Positions 35,930-49,043 are shown, numbered from the stretch's first letter. The stretch is 64,000 bases of DNA from Nissolia schottii (GCA_003254905.1 QANU01016478.1:1-64000); one strand, 5' to 3'. Made by a program: numbers and translations. Notes: generated from the letters alone by a model not told the origin.

Positions 35930-36570
35930 ATTGAAGTTACCATATACATACATAGCATAACATACATACTAACATAATATCACAAACATAATATATACAT
36001 ACATTATATTACTAACATAATATATAATATATAATATATACCTACTATATACATATATACTATACATACATTAATAATAACATCCTACATGCATACATAC
36101 ATACTATATATAGTAGATACTTTATAAATACATACAGACATACTATATACATACTAACATACCACATACATACTAACATATATACTATTTACATAATATA
36201 ATACAATGGTTCAACACAGTACCTACCTTATAACATACAAAATTAAAATACTACATACATATACATAATAACATATATATTATAACATTGTGCATAACAT
36301 TCAAAATTAAAATACTAACATATACATAACATACATTATAACGTATTCACAACGCACACACATAAAATACATATAAATTACACATCAAAATAGACATATC
36401 ATACATATATCAATGTATAATAACATAATATATTTATATAATATAAACATTATCTAATAACATAATAACAATAATTAATAAACATAATATATATGCATAA
36501 TAACATAATAACAATCATTATGAATAATAACATAATATATATATATAATACAAAATTAAAAACAAAAACA
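35930..36570. repeat. CATA/TATA-rich low-complexity tract
   Basis: About 640 bases built from ACATAC, CATACATA and TATATA words, inside the CACTA element. It is irregular and not a clean microsatellite. Confidence 0.8.
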
Positions 36571-36859
36571 TACACACGTTGGGCACAAAAAATCGGATAG
36601 ATAAGTACATAGTTATGTAATAGGGAATCCCCTCTATGGGCACATCAAGCATGACAACTCTTTGCCAATTTAGCAAGATAAACTGGTCCAAAGGTTTAGA
36701 AACGTAGGCTCAGACCTGAACGCGGGCTCTGCCAGGTGTTATAAAGAAAGAAAGAAGGTAAAGTAAAGATTAAGATTAAGGAAAAGGAAGTTAATGCCGC
36801 CCAAGCGGCGTTCGAATAAGCAAAGTAAAGAAAGTTATGATATGAAATACGTGTGCGCT

Positions 36860-37120
36860 AAATGGGTGTATAATACATCGCATGTGGGCGAAGGCCCTAG
36901 GGTGTATAATACATTGCGTGTGGACAAAGGGACCTAGGGTGTATAATACATCGCGTGTGGATGAAAATCCTAGGGTGTATAATACATCGCATGTGGACGA
37001 CGACCCTAGGGTGTACGATACATCACGTGTGGACGACGGTCCTAGGGTGTACCATACATCGTGTGTGGGTGATGGTCTTAGAATATACGGTGCATCGCGT
37101 GTGGACTCTAGTCCTAGGGT
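36860..37120. repeat. 36-bp minisatellite, array 2
   Basis: About seven units of about 36 bp have the form CCTAGGGTGTAYNATACATCGCGTGTGGACGA. On the minus strand the unit reads GGACCGTCGTCCACACG...ACACCCTA, matching array 1 at 13672-14000. Array 2 sits inside the CACTA element. Confidence 0.9.
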
Positions 37121-37345
37121 GTACAAGAAAGAGAGACAAGTAAACAGAACCAGAAAGAACAGACTAGCAAATAGTACAAGAAAGAGATACAAGTAAATAA
37201 ACTGGAAAGGACAATCTAAGAAATAGTACAAGAAAGAGAGACAAGTAAACAGGATCAAAAAGAACAGTCTAATACATAGTACAAGAAAGAGAGACAAGTA
37301 AACAGAACTAGAAAGAACAGTCTAATAAGTAATACAAGAAAAAAC
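37121..37345. repeat. 53-bp tandem repeat, four copies
   Basis: Units of 52-53 bp begin GTACAAGAAAGAGAGACAAG at 37121, 37174, 37226 and 37279, with a partial fifth. The array directly abuts minisatellite array 2. Confidence 0.92.
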
Positions 37346-39074
37346 CGTGAATTCTTCCATGCATAAGATATCTGTTTAACATGATGTTATGTCCAAGTAT
37401 CGCGGCTCATCAAGTGAAATAGCATCATGAGATGGCTCCGCTAGTGCAAGTACGTGGGTAAGTGGAACAATATCACAATACCCTGATGAACAGGAATAGG
37501 AAGCACGCTAACTTTTACCTAGGTAAAGCAAGAGTAGATTCCCCAATGACCTAGTAATTAGATAAGGTTGCTCAAGACTAGAATGGGCAATAACAAGTAG
37601 AGACCCCCTGAGTGGCGGGATCATAATTGAGTAAAGAAATGAGTAGTTAATCCCCAGAGGGTTCCCATTGAGAACGTGACGTTCTCATCCTCCACTCACT
37701 TGTGATTCTAGGTGGGCGTGACGAGTATGCCGGAGCGGAATAGGCATCAACGGATGAGCAAAGACCTTGGCGTCAGTAGGTTCCAGGGGAGCAGCAGGAC
37801 TATAGTTGGACCTACGCATCGGGACTCCTAGGCATACCATATTTTGTATGTATTAGCTTAATGGATTAGTTATGCCATTAGCTCGTAGTGCAGTAATTGT
37901 AATATGTAACTATAAACAAATGTGTAACTGCTTCTGGACCTGCATGTATAAATATATTATGTTCTTTATGAGTGTGTTATGGTCACTTAACTGTTAGGTT
38001 ATTAAACGCTTAAGTCTTGTAGACTCTATCGCTAGCTTGTATATGTATGCCTTCTTAGAACGCACACGACTCATATTTTTTTTGTCCCAATAAAGAAGTG
38101 AAAAAGTTTTAAAAATTGGTACGTATTTTCATTAAGGATATATTTTCAAGTATACACATGGGGCTAGAAGTATCCCCACCAAAGCAGTTAACAACTCTGG
38201 GAGCTGTGTTTACGACTATAGTGTAAGCAGAAATCAGGGGTGTTACAAAGGACGTGGTTGTTCACGATTGGTTTTCACATACCGTCGGTTGTGACTGACG
38301 GTAATTTTTGTCGCGCCTTTTTCCTCGAAAAATTACCGCCGCCTGTACTGTCGGATATTTATTCTGTCAGTAATTACATGTCCTCTTCCCCAGTTCATTT
38401 TATTAAACCGTTTAACGTTGGTCAAATTTGGTTTTTCGATGGTATTACCGTCGGGTCACATCCGACGATAATGCTTTGACGGTAATAGTCAATTTTCTAG
38501 CAGTGAATTGATTTTACCATTTTGTCTTCACTGAAAATGAAAATTTTAATTGTTATCATGTTAATCTTTTCATTAATATTTGTTTGTTCTTTTTTTAAAA
38601 AAAATATATTTAAATGAAGAAATTAAATATAAAGAGTAAAATAGGAAAAGAGAGAAACAAAAGGTAATTCTCAAAGGGTAAATAAAAACTTAAAAAAGAA
38701 AGGTTCGAAAAGCTTATATAACTATTTTTTTCCCTAAGTATATTACCCTGACACTATGCTAATGTTTGTATTAGAAGGTTTCCTTATGTGTCAATTTTCA
38801 TGGTTTGTGCATTCTTCACACCAATACTATTTGTACTCAATTCATCTCGCACTTATTTTTTTTTTCTTTCCTTTTTTTGAACCCCTATATATTTATAGTT
38901 TCCTATTTTATCCTAGTCTTTATTTAACAATGGTAAGTAGCAAGAAATATATGTTGATCAAGTGGTCTAAAAACTTAAAATGTATTTTAGCACTTGAACC
39001 ATTGTTCTAGCTACTACTTGCCAACACTCTTGTTGGCATAAATTGATATGAATGATAATAACACGTCATTAAAA

Positions 39075-39372
39075 GGGTTAATTATGTTTTTAGTCCCTGT
39101 AATATGAAAACTTTGGTTTTAGTCCCTCATGATAAGTTTTAGTCCCTGTAAAATGTGGAAATTTGATTTTTGTCCCTGTATACGATTGGTGATGGACGGT
39201 GATGGTGTGTCAGTTAACCCGTCGTCAGGGACTATTTCTACATCACCGTCCATCACCAACCATCCACAGGGACCAAAATCAAATTTTTCACATTTTACAG
39301 GGACTAAAACTTGTCATGAGGGACTAAAACCAAACTTTTTCATATTACAGGGACTAAAAACTTAATTAACCC
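39075..39372. mobile_element. Foldback Mutator-like MITE
   Basis: The 298-bp element has arms over 100 bp long. Left arm GGGTTAATTATGTTTTTAGT and inverted right arm GGGTTAATTAAGTTTTTAGT stay paired through TCCCTGTAATATGAAAA and TTAGTCCCTGTAAAATGTG. A perfect 9-bp duplication TCATTAAAA flanks it (39066-39074 and 39373-39381), the size made by Mutator-like transposases. It contains no gene. Confidence 0.93.
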
Positions 39373-39381
39373 TCATTAAAA

Positions 39382-42300
39382 TATATCAATCTCTAATAAA
39401 TTCTAACATTTTTTTAAAATTGTTTTTAGTTAGTCTTTTTGTTATTGTTTTTCTTTATGGTAAACAAATGTTTAAAAGAAGAAATTAGGAACATAGATAA
39501 AAAAGTAAAATAACAAATGTTTGAAAGGTTCAGAAAGGAAAATTTCAGAAAGTTTAATAAATTATTTTATTATGTATGTGTCCTTGGTAAGTATTTTCTT
39601 TTTTATCATTATATATCTATGGCAGCGTACCTTGGCTCTTTAACCAGAGTTCTCAAGAAATTGAGAAAACCTTTGCTGGAAAGTCTCGGTCCCCTTTAAG
39701 AGACCTCAGTCAGGTCAAATCAGATTAGTCAGAATCTTGATAATAGGACCCAGATACTGGTGGTTCAATCAAGACAAAAAAAACCTATACCAACCTATTC
39801 TTAACTAACTAATTAAGTAACCATGAATAAAAAAAATAATAAATAAAACTCAGTGATTTAAACCGTTTTGATAAACGAATTTAAAACATAAGATGAAGAT
39901 GAGAAAATGAGAGATTATAGGTTCGTAAGTTTGTTTTGAGACTTGAGGAAAGAAAGAGGAATGGAAGGAAGGGAAAGTGGGAGCTATGAGGGTTGGATTG
40001 TGAGGGGTGAACGACCTTGTCCTCAAATCCAAACCCTTGTTGTAGGTGGCTTCAACTGTTAGCCTTGAGAGCAAAAGATTTGGTGTTTTCTAGAGATGCC
40101 CTCTAGCTCGGGATTCTCTATTTGGGTTGCTTATCCGGGGTGTGTGTGTGTGTGTGTTCTCTCAATCTATTTATTCCTCTCCAAATCTATATGTTTCTCC
40201 TCTCATCCTCCTCCTTTTCATCTGATTTCCCCTCTTTTCTTACCCTCTCTCTCGTTCCTAGGGTTCCGTTTGGCCTCCTTGGGTCTTGTTTTTGACATGT
40301 CGCTTTCAGGGCTACAGGACAAGCCCTCTGTTGCGTGGGTCCTTGTGCCTGCAGCTTTAGCTAAGACATGTCACTCTCAAATCTTACCTCAGAGCAAATC
40401 TCACACTCAAACTACCTAGTATGAACAACATCTTTGGGATGTGGGGCAAGATTCAAAGCCCTCCAATCCATAACCCCTCATAGTTCCCCTTCTTGTCTCT
40501 TTGTGGACATGATCAAAGCATATTTTATGACAGCACCCTATGTCAAACCCTTGATGACCACACTAGAGGCAAGTGTTTATGCATCTAATTTAATCAATCA
40601 TTAGTGATTATCCTTAACTTATGTGTTACAAAAGGGTTTATATCACTCGGTTAACGAAATAAGAACTATTCACAATTCTGTTACAATTCAATTTCGTTTT
40701 TTTTAACTACTACTAAATCACGCCCCTTTTAGTGTGTAGTAGTATTTGTATGAGACTAGGTTGAATTCGAGAATTATTCACGTGGTGTGGTGAGATGTTT
40801 AGCTGCTTAATATATGTGTCAATTATAATTACCAAAAAGAAAATGTCAATTATGTATGATGGTGTTGTACAAACGAAAATAGTATCTCTCATGTTTCGTA
40901 AAGGAATTATTAGGATAATAATGGTTATATTAATGAATGAGCTTGGTGGCAACTAGCTAGCATATGAGCATGAAATGTGCATGGGCATGTATGAAAAGGG
41001 AATGGATAAAAACAGAGAGAGACCAATGTAATGACAAAAGACATGACCCAAAGAAAATAAAAATAAAAAGACAAAAACATCAAATGAAGATCAATAAATA
41101 AATAATAAGCCGAGTTTCTTTCTTTCTAGCTAGGTTTTGGGATTTCAGCTTCTTAGCAATTTTAAGGCTCTTTTTTTACACAGTACGCAGTAGCTGCAGC
41201 TTTATCCATTTAAGGAAACATTTTTGACCCACTGAGACATGTGTACTGATTTAAGAAATGATAGCTACAATTTTGTCCTTTAATATTTAATACTTAAGTA
41301 AATGATTTTTTTTATTATTAGAAATCACTATTATTGAAGCTTTAACTTGTTCGGTTCACGGGGCTCAGCCACCTTCGCCCTGCTTTTGAAATGGAAGAGA
41401 AAGCGAGCTGATCTTCACTGGCCATGGATGGCGGCAGTGGCTGCTGGGGAGATTAGAAAAAATAATTTGTTTTTAAATTTTTAATTTGATGACGTGACAT
41501 GGGATGTTAATTAAAAGTGTTAAATTAGATTGCATCAAATGGATTAATGTCAAATGCAAAATATTAATATCAAATTAAATATTTACTATTTTTTTTATTA
41601 TGGTATCTACATATATCTGCTAACTATTATTATGGTATCAATATTAATATGTTTCCAATCTGTTTAGTGTTGAGTATGTATTTATGATATGTGCACATTA
41701 GTTTAGCGCATGTACAGTTAGTTGGTTAGCTTATGGAAGTTAGATTATATAATTAATAGTTAGTCAGAATTATGTTATCACTGCTTAGAGCTAGATTAGT
41801 TACTCAACTATTTGTATATAATGTAATTCTTTGTGTGCATTAGACAACCTATTGCAAAACACATTAATCAAGTATGTCAAATTTAGAGTACACTCCTAGG
41901 ATCTTGTGTAACCTCATATCCATAGAAACGTAGTTAACATGTTACGATCCAAACACAAAAGGCCAACAACAACAGTATGTGGCATACGTCTTCTCTTTTC
42001 TTATCTTTCACCATTAATTAATATGGCTTCTTCTTTTCCTTGAGCACCACTAATAGTACGGAGGACGCAATTGGTTTTCGGTAGTGCGACTCTTTAATTA
42101 AAACAGAGGGTGCGATGGTGATGAATGGTAGTGGCAGTGGCGCCATTCAGTGTGGAGACTCTCATTTTAGTCACTTATTCCACTTTATCTACAGCTTGCA
42201 ACCTCATTCAAAGGGAAGAAATAAAATTGAGATTGGGAGTGATAAATGGCAGATCAATAAATAAAAAATAAATAAAAACAAATTGTCCCGTGAAACAAAT

Positions 42301-42650
42301 TAAGCAGGAGAATGAACCAACAAAATGGAAATTGAATAAAAGAAACAAAACAAAAATCAATAAGAATCAATCATGGAAACTTACTATTTTAGCCTCGTTA
42401 GGAAACAACAATTATTGCAGATCGGTAAATAAAGAGGTGGACAGAAGCTCCCCAAAATCACCATGGAACCTATAGAAAATAAAATAAAATGTCCTTTGAA
42501 CCAATAAGAATCAATAATAGAAACTTACTATTTTAGCCTCATTAAAAAATGGGAATGACAAAATTAGGATAGCAGTAACAAAATAAATGAATCCTAACAC
42601 AGAGAGTAAACAAACCCAAATATGATGATGACTAACTTAATCAAAAAAAA
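39382..42650. other. No gene recognised
   Basis: Several 60-107 codon frames occur (39517, 39850, 40096, 40713), but none has a domain, a codon-bias signal I can judge or a plausible exon partner. A short (GT)n run sits at about 40139-40156. DNA at 41660-41900 has the look of copia-type LTR sequence, but no ends could be fixed. Confidence 0.4.
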
Positions 42651-42787
42651 AATTGTTTAATTAAATTCAAATGCAAGAAAACTTAACATTATAAAATCAA
42701 TAGTTATTTAAAATTAAAAATTGTTTAATTCAATTCAAATGCAAGAAAAACTTAAAATTATAGAATCAATAGTTGTTTAATGTATAA
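42651..42787. repeat. 68-bp tandem duplication
   Basis: Two copies beginning AATTGTTTAATT and containing TTCAAATGCAAGAAAA and AATCAATAGTT lie head to tail at 42651-42718 and 42719-42787, with a few substitutions. Confidence 0.85.
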
Positions 42788-42789
42788 AT

Positions 42790-44110
42790 AGATCACTATA
42801 TGATTTTCCATGTATCCCACACAACAACACGAAACAAAGATCACTAAAAAATTTTATACAGACACACCCTTAATATAATAAACACGCTTCATCTAGTGGA
42901 GGAGTTATACAACAAAGACAGTGATCATGTAAAATAATTAATTCTGTCTTGCAATTTTGAGAATAAAATATCAACGTGAATAAAATATCAACGTGACCTA
43001 GTATTTTATTTTCTTTCAAACTTTTACTGATAAATAAATAAGCCAAGAAAGAATAGGTGCAATCTGTTGTAATCGTAAATGAAACTTTCTCGCCTAAAAA
43101 GTGCAGAAACCCAAAAAACACCAAGGGCATATTTGTGTATTAGACCTTTTTGGCAGTGATTGCGGGCCTTAGTAAATTCGCGAATAAACTAATTCTTTCG
43201 GATAATAAATCAATGGTTGATGCAACCAGACCCACTTTCATGAAGGATTATTATTTTTTGTATGATTAAATTGTTTACGCAAATGATTAATCATGTCTTG
43301 CGATTTTATTAATTAAAAAAATAATGTAATTGCAACATCTACAACGGATATCTAAATACGATATGTTACAAATATAACAACAAAGTATCATTGCAAATAT
43401 GTAAACAAAATATTCGTGAAAGAAAAAAAAATTACGAAAATTAAAAAGAAAATCGTAATAGTAAACAAACACAAATATGATATCAGTATAATACTAACTC
43501 AATCATAAAAAATTGTTATTTTTTCAATAGTTATTTAAAATACAAATATATCATTATAAGGTTTTCAATGTAACCCACACGAGAAACAAACAATATCAAC
43601 ATATTACTAACTCAATCATAACAAATTGTTATATCAATAGTTATTTAAAATATAAATATATAACTACGGTTTTCAATGTAACCCAAATAACAGAAACAAA
43701 CAAAGAGGGCTAACAGACTTTATACAGACACGCTCGAAATATAATAAAATTGCTTCATCCAGCGGAGGAGCTACCCAACAAAGACGAAAATGATGATCAT
43801 GTAAAATAGTAACTTTTTTAGAATCCAATTAATTTAAAAGGACAACTATAACCTTATCAATGAGAACTCGCTTAAGAATGACAATAAAATGCCAAACCGT
43901 TGTAGTTTCGTTTAACTTGGATTGAGAAATAAATTAACTGAGAAAGAAAAAAATGTTAAATAAATTAACTGAGAAAGAAAAAAATGTTGTGCATCCTCAT
44001 GGGAAGCTTTCCGATGCCAGTGTGGACTACGGTAAATTCATAAATAAGCTGCCTCTATAAGATAATGAAGAACGAGGTGGTATAATCAAACCCGTTTACA
44101 TAAACATCTG
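42790..44110. repeat. Diverged duplication of a roughly 0.4-kb block
   Basis: The block at about 42790-43240 recurs at about 43650-44100. Matching words include TTTATACAGACAC, AATATAATAAA, GCTTCATC-AG-GGAGGAG, CAACAAAGAC and GATCATGTAAAATA. A partial third copy of its beginning (TTTTCAATGTAACCCACA) lies at about 43500-43580. No gene is visible in any copy. Confidence 0.65.
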
Positions 44111-46355
44111 TTTAAAAGTTGGACCAAACTATTTACACAAATTATTACATGTGTTCAGTAAATTTGATTCCTTAAGAAAATCATCTCACCTTACGTAGAA
44201 CATCAGCAACAATTCTTAAATGAATTTCAAAAACCACGTTGTGGCAACAAAAAAGACATAATTGTTGTGTTTCATGTGTGAATGTTAAAGTTTTACATCG
44301 ATGAAATTTGAATTAAGTGAAGAATATATATTTGGTAATACTCATAACTCATTGTCCTAAGGTTTTGGGTTAAGATGTGGGGTCCAACCCACTTTATGTT
44401 TCACTTTACCCATTTGTTTAAAAATCTCCTCTGAACTTGGGCTCTCCTCAATGCTTCGTAGCCCAATAATAATCATGCTCAAAAATTCATAAAGTCCAGA
44501 AACTTATGATTCCAAACAACCGAACCATCCAATATCCGTAAGGGACATGGAAAATATATCAAAACTCGACCAAAGAAAAAGTAAAGTAAATAATAAATAA
44601 CGGGCAAAATATTGTAATAACTAGAAGACAAATAGTAACAACAATTGCCAAGCAATATTTCCTAATTGCACTCAAAGAATCATTTAGGAATCACATCAAT
44701 CCTCATCACGTACTTCCAAATAGTTTGTGTTCATACATAGTTGTAAAAACCTGTCAATAACAAGCTCGCTTTCCTTGCAAAAAGTTGGTCCAACCTCCCA
44801 TCAAGTACACCTTTTTAGGCCTTCTACTTCCACCAAACCTTCCAAAATCACCATGGGACATTCCAAAAAAAAATCAGCTTTGAATAAGGAAAAAATAGTA
44901 AGGAATCAAAAGGGAAAGTGCGTGAAATGAAAGAAAGAAAATAAAAATAAAAATTAAATCATTGCAAGTAGCTAATTCTAGAGGAAAACTAGGTCCATCT
45001 TCCTAAACAAAAATAAACGCAAGATCATCATCAAGACCAAATTTATAAACAAAAGAGTGATTTATCATCACATAATTACAAACAGACGTCATAAGTTGTC
45101 AATGAGCCGATTTCCAAATCGCCTGAATTCAGAATAATCTATAAAATCAAACGACTGACTGGTCATATGGAACATCATGCCCTGGCTAGTCTGCAACAGC
45201 TAAAAACAAGGGCAAAGAGGGAATAAACAGAAGAGGCCATTAGGATTGACAAGAATCGCGTGTCAGAAAATCGCAGGAATATTAAACGGGGAAGGTGATG
45301 AATATAGTAAGCAATTTTCTTCTCACCTGTCTTCTTTGTATTCATCTGTTGTTGCAGGTGATTGAGGAGCCCTTCCTCTGTGCAACCATCGAACGCCAGA
45401 ATTTCAATTTGTTACCGTTCTAGTGTAATTGGGCAAACCTTGCTTCTTTCGGCTTTTGCTGATTGGGCCTGTGTTGGGCTAGCTCCTTTTTTTTTTTTTT
45501 TTGGGACAGAACATGTTGCAATATCTCGTTACAGTCGAGCATCCTCACTGTCACCAATTCGATCAATTTCAAGCCTTTCGTGCAAAGAACCCAACATGTT
45601 GACTAATCCTAACCCAAAAAAAAAAAATAATAATAATAATAATAATGAATAAAAGAAAGGAAAGAAAAAAGAATATAATAATCAATGATAGAAATTTACC
45701 ATCTTAACCTCACCACGAAACACGAATACCAATCTAGGACATAACCAACCAAATTATTGATTTGATAAAAAAGAAAAATCAAAATAACCAAAATTTTATT
45801 AATCAGCAAAAATTCATCAAATCTCATAATATATATATATATATGATTTCAACCACTACTTTTCATCTCTTGATGTTTGTCATTCTTATTATTATTATTA
45901 TTATTATTTTTACATTTCCGTAACTCATCTTACTAATAACCCTTAAAAATTCAAATTTGCAGGCTTCGTGCCCGCAACCCACTAATTTATCTATTAGGCG
46001 GGTGTATTATAGATGGTTAAAATATTATATTTACCTTTTGATTGAGCACAGATATTATATTTATGCAACAAGTGCTATGTTTCTATTGATTTAAAAGATT
46101 AATTTCTATCCAGCACAAAGAAAAATTAATTTTTATACAATAATAGTGTAAATTGATTTCATAGTGTCATTCAACTTTGTGATGTTACGTAAATAAAAGT
46201 AGATGAATTTTTCATTTGCTATCTCAAAAGTCTCTTAAATAGTAACATATGTTTGGATGAGAGTATATAACCATTTTAAACTATCAATACAATTAATCTC
46301 TTAATTTAAGCATTATTTTGAAAGAATAAAAAACTTATGAGATCCATTGTAATAA
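44111..46355. other. No gene recognised
   Basis: The frames at 44727-44930 and 45362-45652 carry no motif I recognise. The words GAAACTTACTATTTTAGCCTC at about 42380 and 42520, and a diverged form at about 45690, show scattered copies of one repeat. A (TAA)n run sits at about 45627-45648 and a (TTA)n run at about 45889-45906. Confidence 0.4.
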
Positions 46356-47084
46356 GTAGGGGTGGAAATAGGCGAGTCAAGTTAGGCTTTGACTAAAATA
46401 GGCCTAATCCCCTTTGAAATTATTCGATTTGAGCTCAAGCATGTTACCCATTATAGGTTTTTTATAAGGTTCCGCCTAATCAGACTTAACCTGAAAGTTT
46501 ATTTAAAAGCCTACTTGAAACAAAGAAAAAAAGTTTAGATTATCTGTTAATGAAACTTTACATATTGCATATCTAATTAAGTCATTAATAGGAAGTACAT
46601 AAAAGAACATTTGTTTAGCCATTTAAATTAGACAACCAAGATAAACATGAAAGAAGATAAATCATAAAATTAAGAAAAAAAATTTATATTACTCCACAAC
46701 AAATGACGTGATATAACAAAAGAAAACAAATTAACAATTGATACAACTAAATGTTGCAATTACAACTTGAACTCGATGAGATTGCACAAAAAAATGTGTG
46801 GGCAATGGTGACACCAACATATGAAGAGGTATTTAAGGGAGCAAAAGATGAAAAGTAGGAGAGATTTTGAATCTGATTGGAAAAAATTATAAGAATAAGA
46901 TAACACTTTGTTTTCTTTTTAAACTAATGTTTTTTCGTTATATATATAAACTTGGCTTGTTTAGCTTAATCATTTTTTCTAATTGTGGTCTAACTTACTT
47001 AGTAAATAGGTCAGATCTTATTAAGCCTTAAACGAGCCAAGTCAAAGGCCATTGACGAACGGTCTAACCTATTGCCATGTAAGT
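46356..47084. repeat. Possible hAT-type MITE relic
   Basis: The left end TAGGGGTGGAAATAGGCGAG and the inverted right end TACATGGCAATAGGTTAGAC are similar, and both interiors carry AGGCCT/GGCCTA-type words. Such TAGGGGTGGCAATAGG repeats are common in plants. No 8-bp target duplication was found. Confidence 0.35.
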
Positions 47085-47474
47085 GCAATTTTCATGGAAT
47101 TAACATTTTAGGGTTTTGTTTTCGGTATTTTAAACTTTTTACTTTTGGGCTTAACATTGAATAAACTAAATGATCACTTTTTGTGCCTCAGCCCAAACAA
47201 ACAAATGTGTCCCAAAACATGGCCTAGCCCAAAAGATTGACTGGGCTGAATTATCCCCTAAAATCCTCACTACTGAGCTAAATTTTATACCAAAAGTTAA
47301 AAGGATACGCCAAACAACAAAAACATTATCCACCAAATTTTACTGATGCGTGAACAAATATTTTATACACAAATGAATAAATATTACATAACCGATGAAT
47401 AAACATTTTTACACATGGAAGTGAGATAAAATGAAACTTGCGGCACATTAAATTTCTAAAAGTAATTGTCGTCA

Positions 47475-48020
47475 ACGTTGTCAAACTCGAGAGTTTAGGT
47501 AAACTCGTGAAGGGTCAGTAAACTTGAATCGTAAACTCGTAAAAGTTTACATATGTAAGAAAAATGTTATAAGCAATATAATTAGGAACTAAACATGATT
47601 AAATTTTGCATTCATAATTAACATTGAATAATGTTAATTGTAAAAATAAAAAAATCATAAAATATACCTTAATGCATGATACTTAGTTATGTCATACTTT
47701 ATTCTATACATATATTATTTTATAGTTTGATAAAACATAACCCAATTACGCTAAATATATAAAATCGGCATATTAAATTCAATAGATATTGTCTAATACA
47801 CACAAAGTTAACTAAGTATCTAAAAAAGTTACTAAATTTATACATCTTGAGGTAAACTCGTAAACTCGTAGGTAGATTTTAACTTGTAAACTCACTAGTA
47901 AAATCGAGAGTTTACTTAAACTCGTATGAGCTTACCAAAAAAGAGTTTACGTGAGTGTTAACTCTTTTTGTATAGTGAAGTCGTAAACTCGTAACAATTT
48001 ACGAGTTAACTCGAAAGTTT
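47475..48020. repeat. AT-rich repeat with clustered TAAACTCG motifs
   Basis: TAAACTCG or its complement CGAGTTTA, with close variants, occurs many times, concentrated in two clusters at 47483-47555 and 47850-48015 that partly face each other. The middle is AT-rich. The layout suggests an old DNA transposon with subterminal repeats, but clean termini are not visible. Confidence 0.5.
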
Positions 48021-48239
48021 AATAACCATAGTTATCACACACACTCTCTCTTGCCCCCACTCATACTTTAAAACGCGTCTATTCACACTTTATCGAAAGC
48101 AAGCATTACAAAATAGATAAACAAACATTAAAGAACAAACAAACAAACATTATGAAACACAAAAAAATAAAATAAAATGAGACCTCACACAAACTAAATA
48201 GGGAAGACACTTTCTCTGTTGCTCCCCCACTCACTCTTT

Positions 48240-48433
48240 CATAAACAAACATTACACTACAAATAAACAAACATTATATCGCTCTAAAATAAATGTTACA
48301 AAGTCATAAACAAATATTACAATATAAATAAACAAATATTACATCACACAAAAATGAATAAATGTTACAAATTCATAAACAAATATTACAATATAAATAA
48401 ATAAACATTATATCACGCAAAAATATTACAAAA
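48240..48433. repeat. 65-69 bp tandem repeat, three copies
   Basis: Units begin CATAAACAAAYATTACA at 48240, 48305 and 48374 and contain AATAAACAAACATTATATC. The third is truncated. Confidence 0.85.
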
Positions 48434-48952
48434 TTTATAGAATAACATAGATCAGAGAAGAATGTCTTCGTTTAGGTTTGTTCCGAAGAAGCTTGAATTG
48501 GGGAAGTTAAAATTGTGTTAATAAAGTCCGTACAATGTTGAACCCATTAAGAATTGATCTACGTCGTTTACATTCAATTCAACTAAATTGGAGTTATGTC
48601 AAATAGGGTCCCACAAAGTTCAACTACGCCTATGCTACTTGCGGAGCAAAACAAATCAAGGGAGAAGAATTCCCAGAATGCCAAACATGTGCAAAGAATA
48701 TAAAGACCAATCCAATTTGAATTCCAAGTATTTTCTTTCTTTCTTTTGGGTCAATTAATTAGGAGCATTCGTCAACGCCTAACCCTGATATATACTATTA
48801 GGTGAATAGAATGTAAATGCCGTGGACCACTTTCTAACGGGTTCAATACTCTGCACTGAATGACTATTAGCACAATCTTTAACTTCCTAATTCTTCAAAA
48901 CAAACTCCTTTTTCTAGGATTTTAATTAAGTTCTATGAATCTTCTGTATTTT

Positions 48953-49043
48953 TTTAAGGTTGTTTGGGTACAAAAAGTTTCAAACTCAATACCTTACTTA
49001 AACGATATTAAGCTGCCTACCACTAGGACTAATCCCATTGGTT
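48953..49043 (-). mobile_element. tRNA-derived SINE, internally deleted
   Basis: On the minus strand it reads TTAGTCCTAGTGGTAGGCAG, then a TTGAGTTTGAAAC box-B-like segment, then jumps to the CAACCTTAAA tail of the family seen at 49287. The middle is missing. A perfect 15-bp target duplication AATCTTCTGTATTTT lies at 48938-48952 and 49044-49058, so this shortened form itself seems to have inserted, or to have lost its middle later. Confidence 0.8.

Larger units (their letters stand above)
33861..38505. mobile_element. Non-autonomous CACTA (En/Spm) DNA transposon
   Basis: The left end is CACTACAAGAAAA (33861-33873). The right end read on the minus strand is CACTGCTAGAAAA (38505-38493), an 11/13 match. 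The flanking trinucleotide AAT is duplicated at 33858-33860 and 38506-38508. Subterminal DNA on both sides is packed with short words in both orientations (ACCGTCGG, GACGGTAA, CCGACGATAA), the usual transposase-binding repeats of CACTA elements. The element is 4,645 bp. It lacks a recognisable TNP2-type transposase and keeps only remnants of the second plant CACTA protein (34560-35420, minus). Nested inside are an AT-rich CATA-type tract (35930-36560), two tandem arrays (36840-37340) and a possible LTR-like end near 38247. Confidence 0.92.

Noticed and set aside
40096-40419. 107-codon frame with hydrophobic stretch
   Set aside because: The hydrophobic part comes from a GT-run and pyrimidine-rich DNA; no homology recognised.
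45362-45652. 96-codon frame
   Set aside because: It ends in Asn/Lys runs encoded by poly-A and (AAT)n; no motif recognised.
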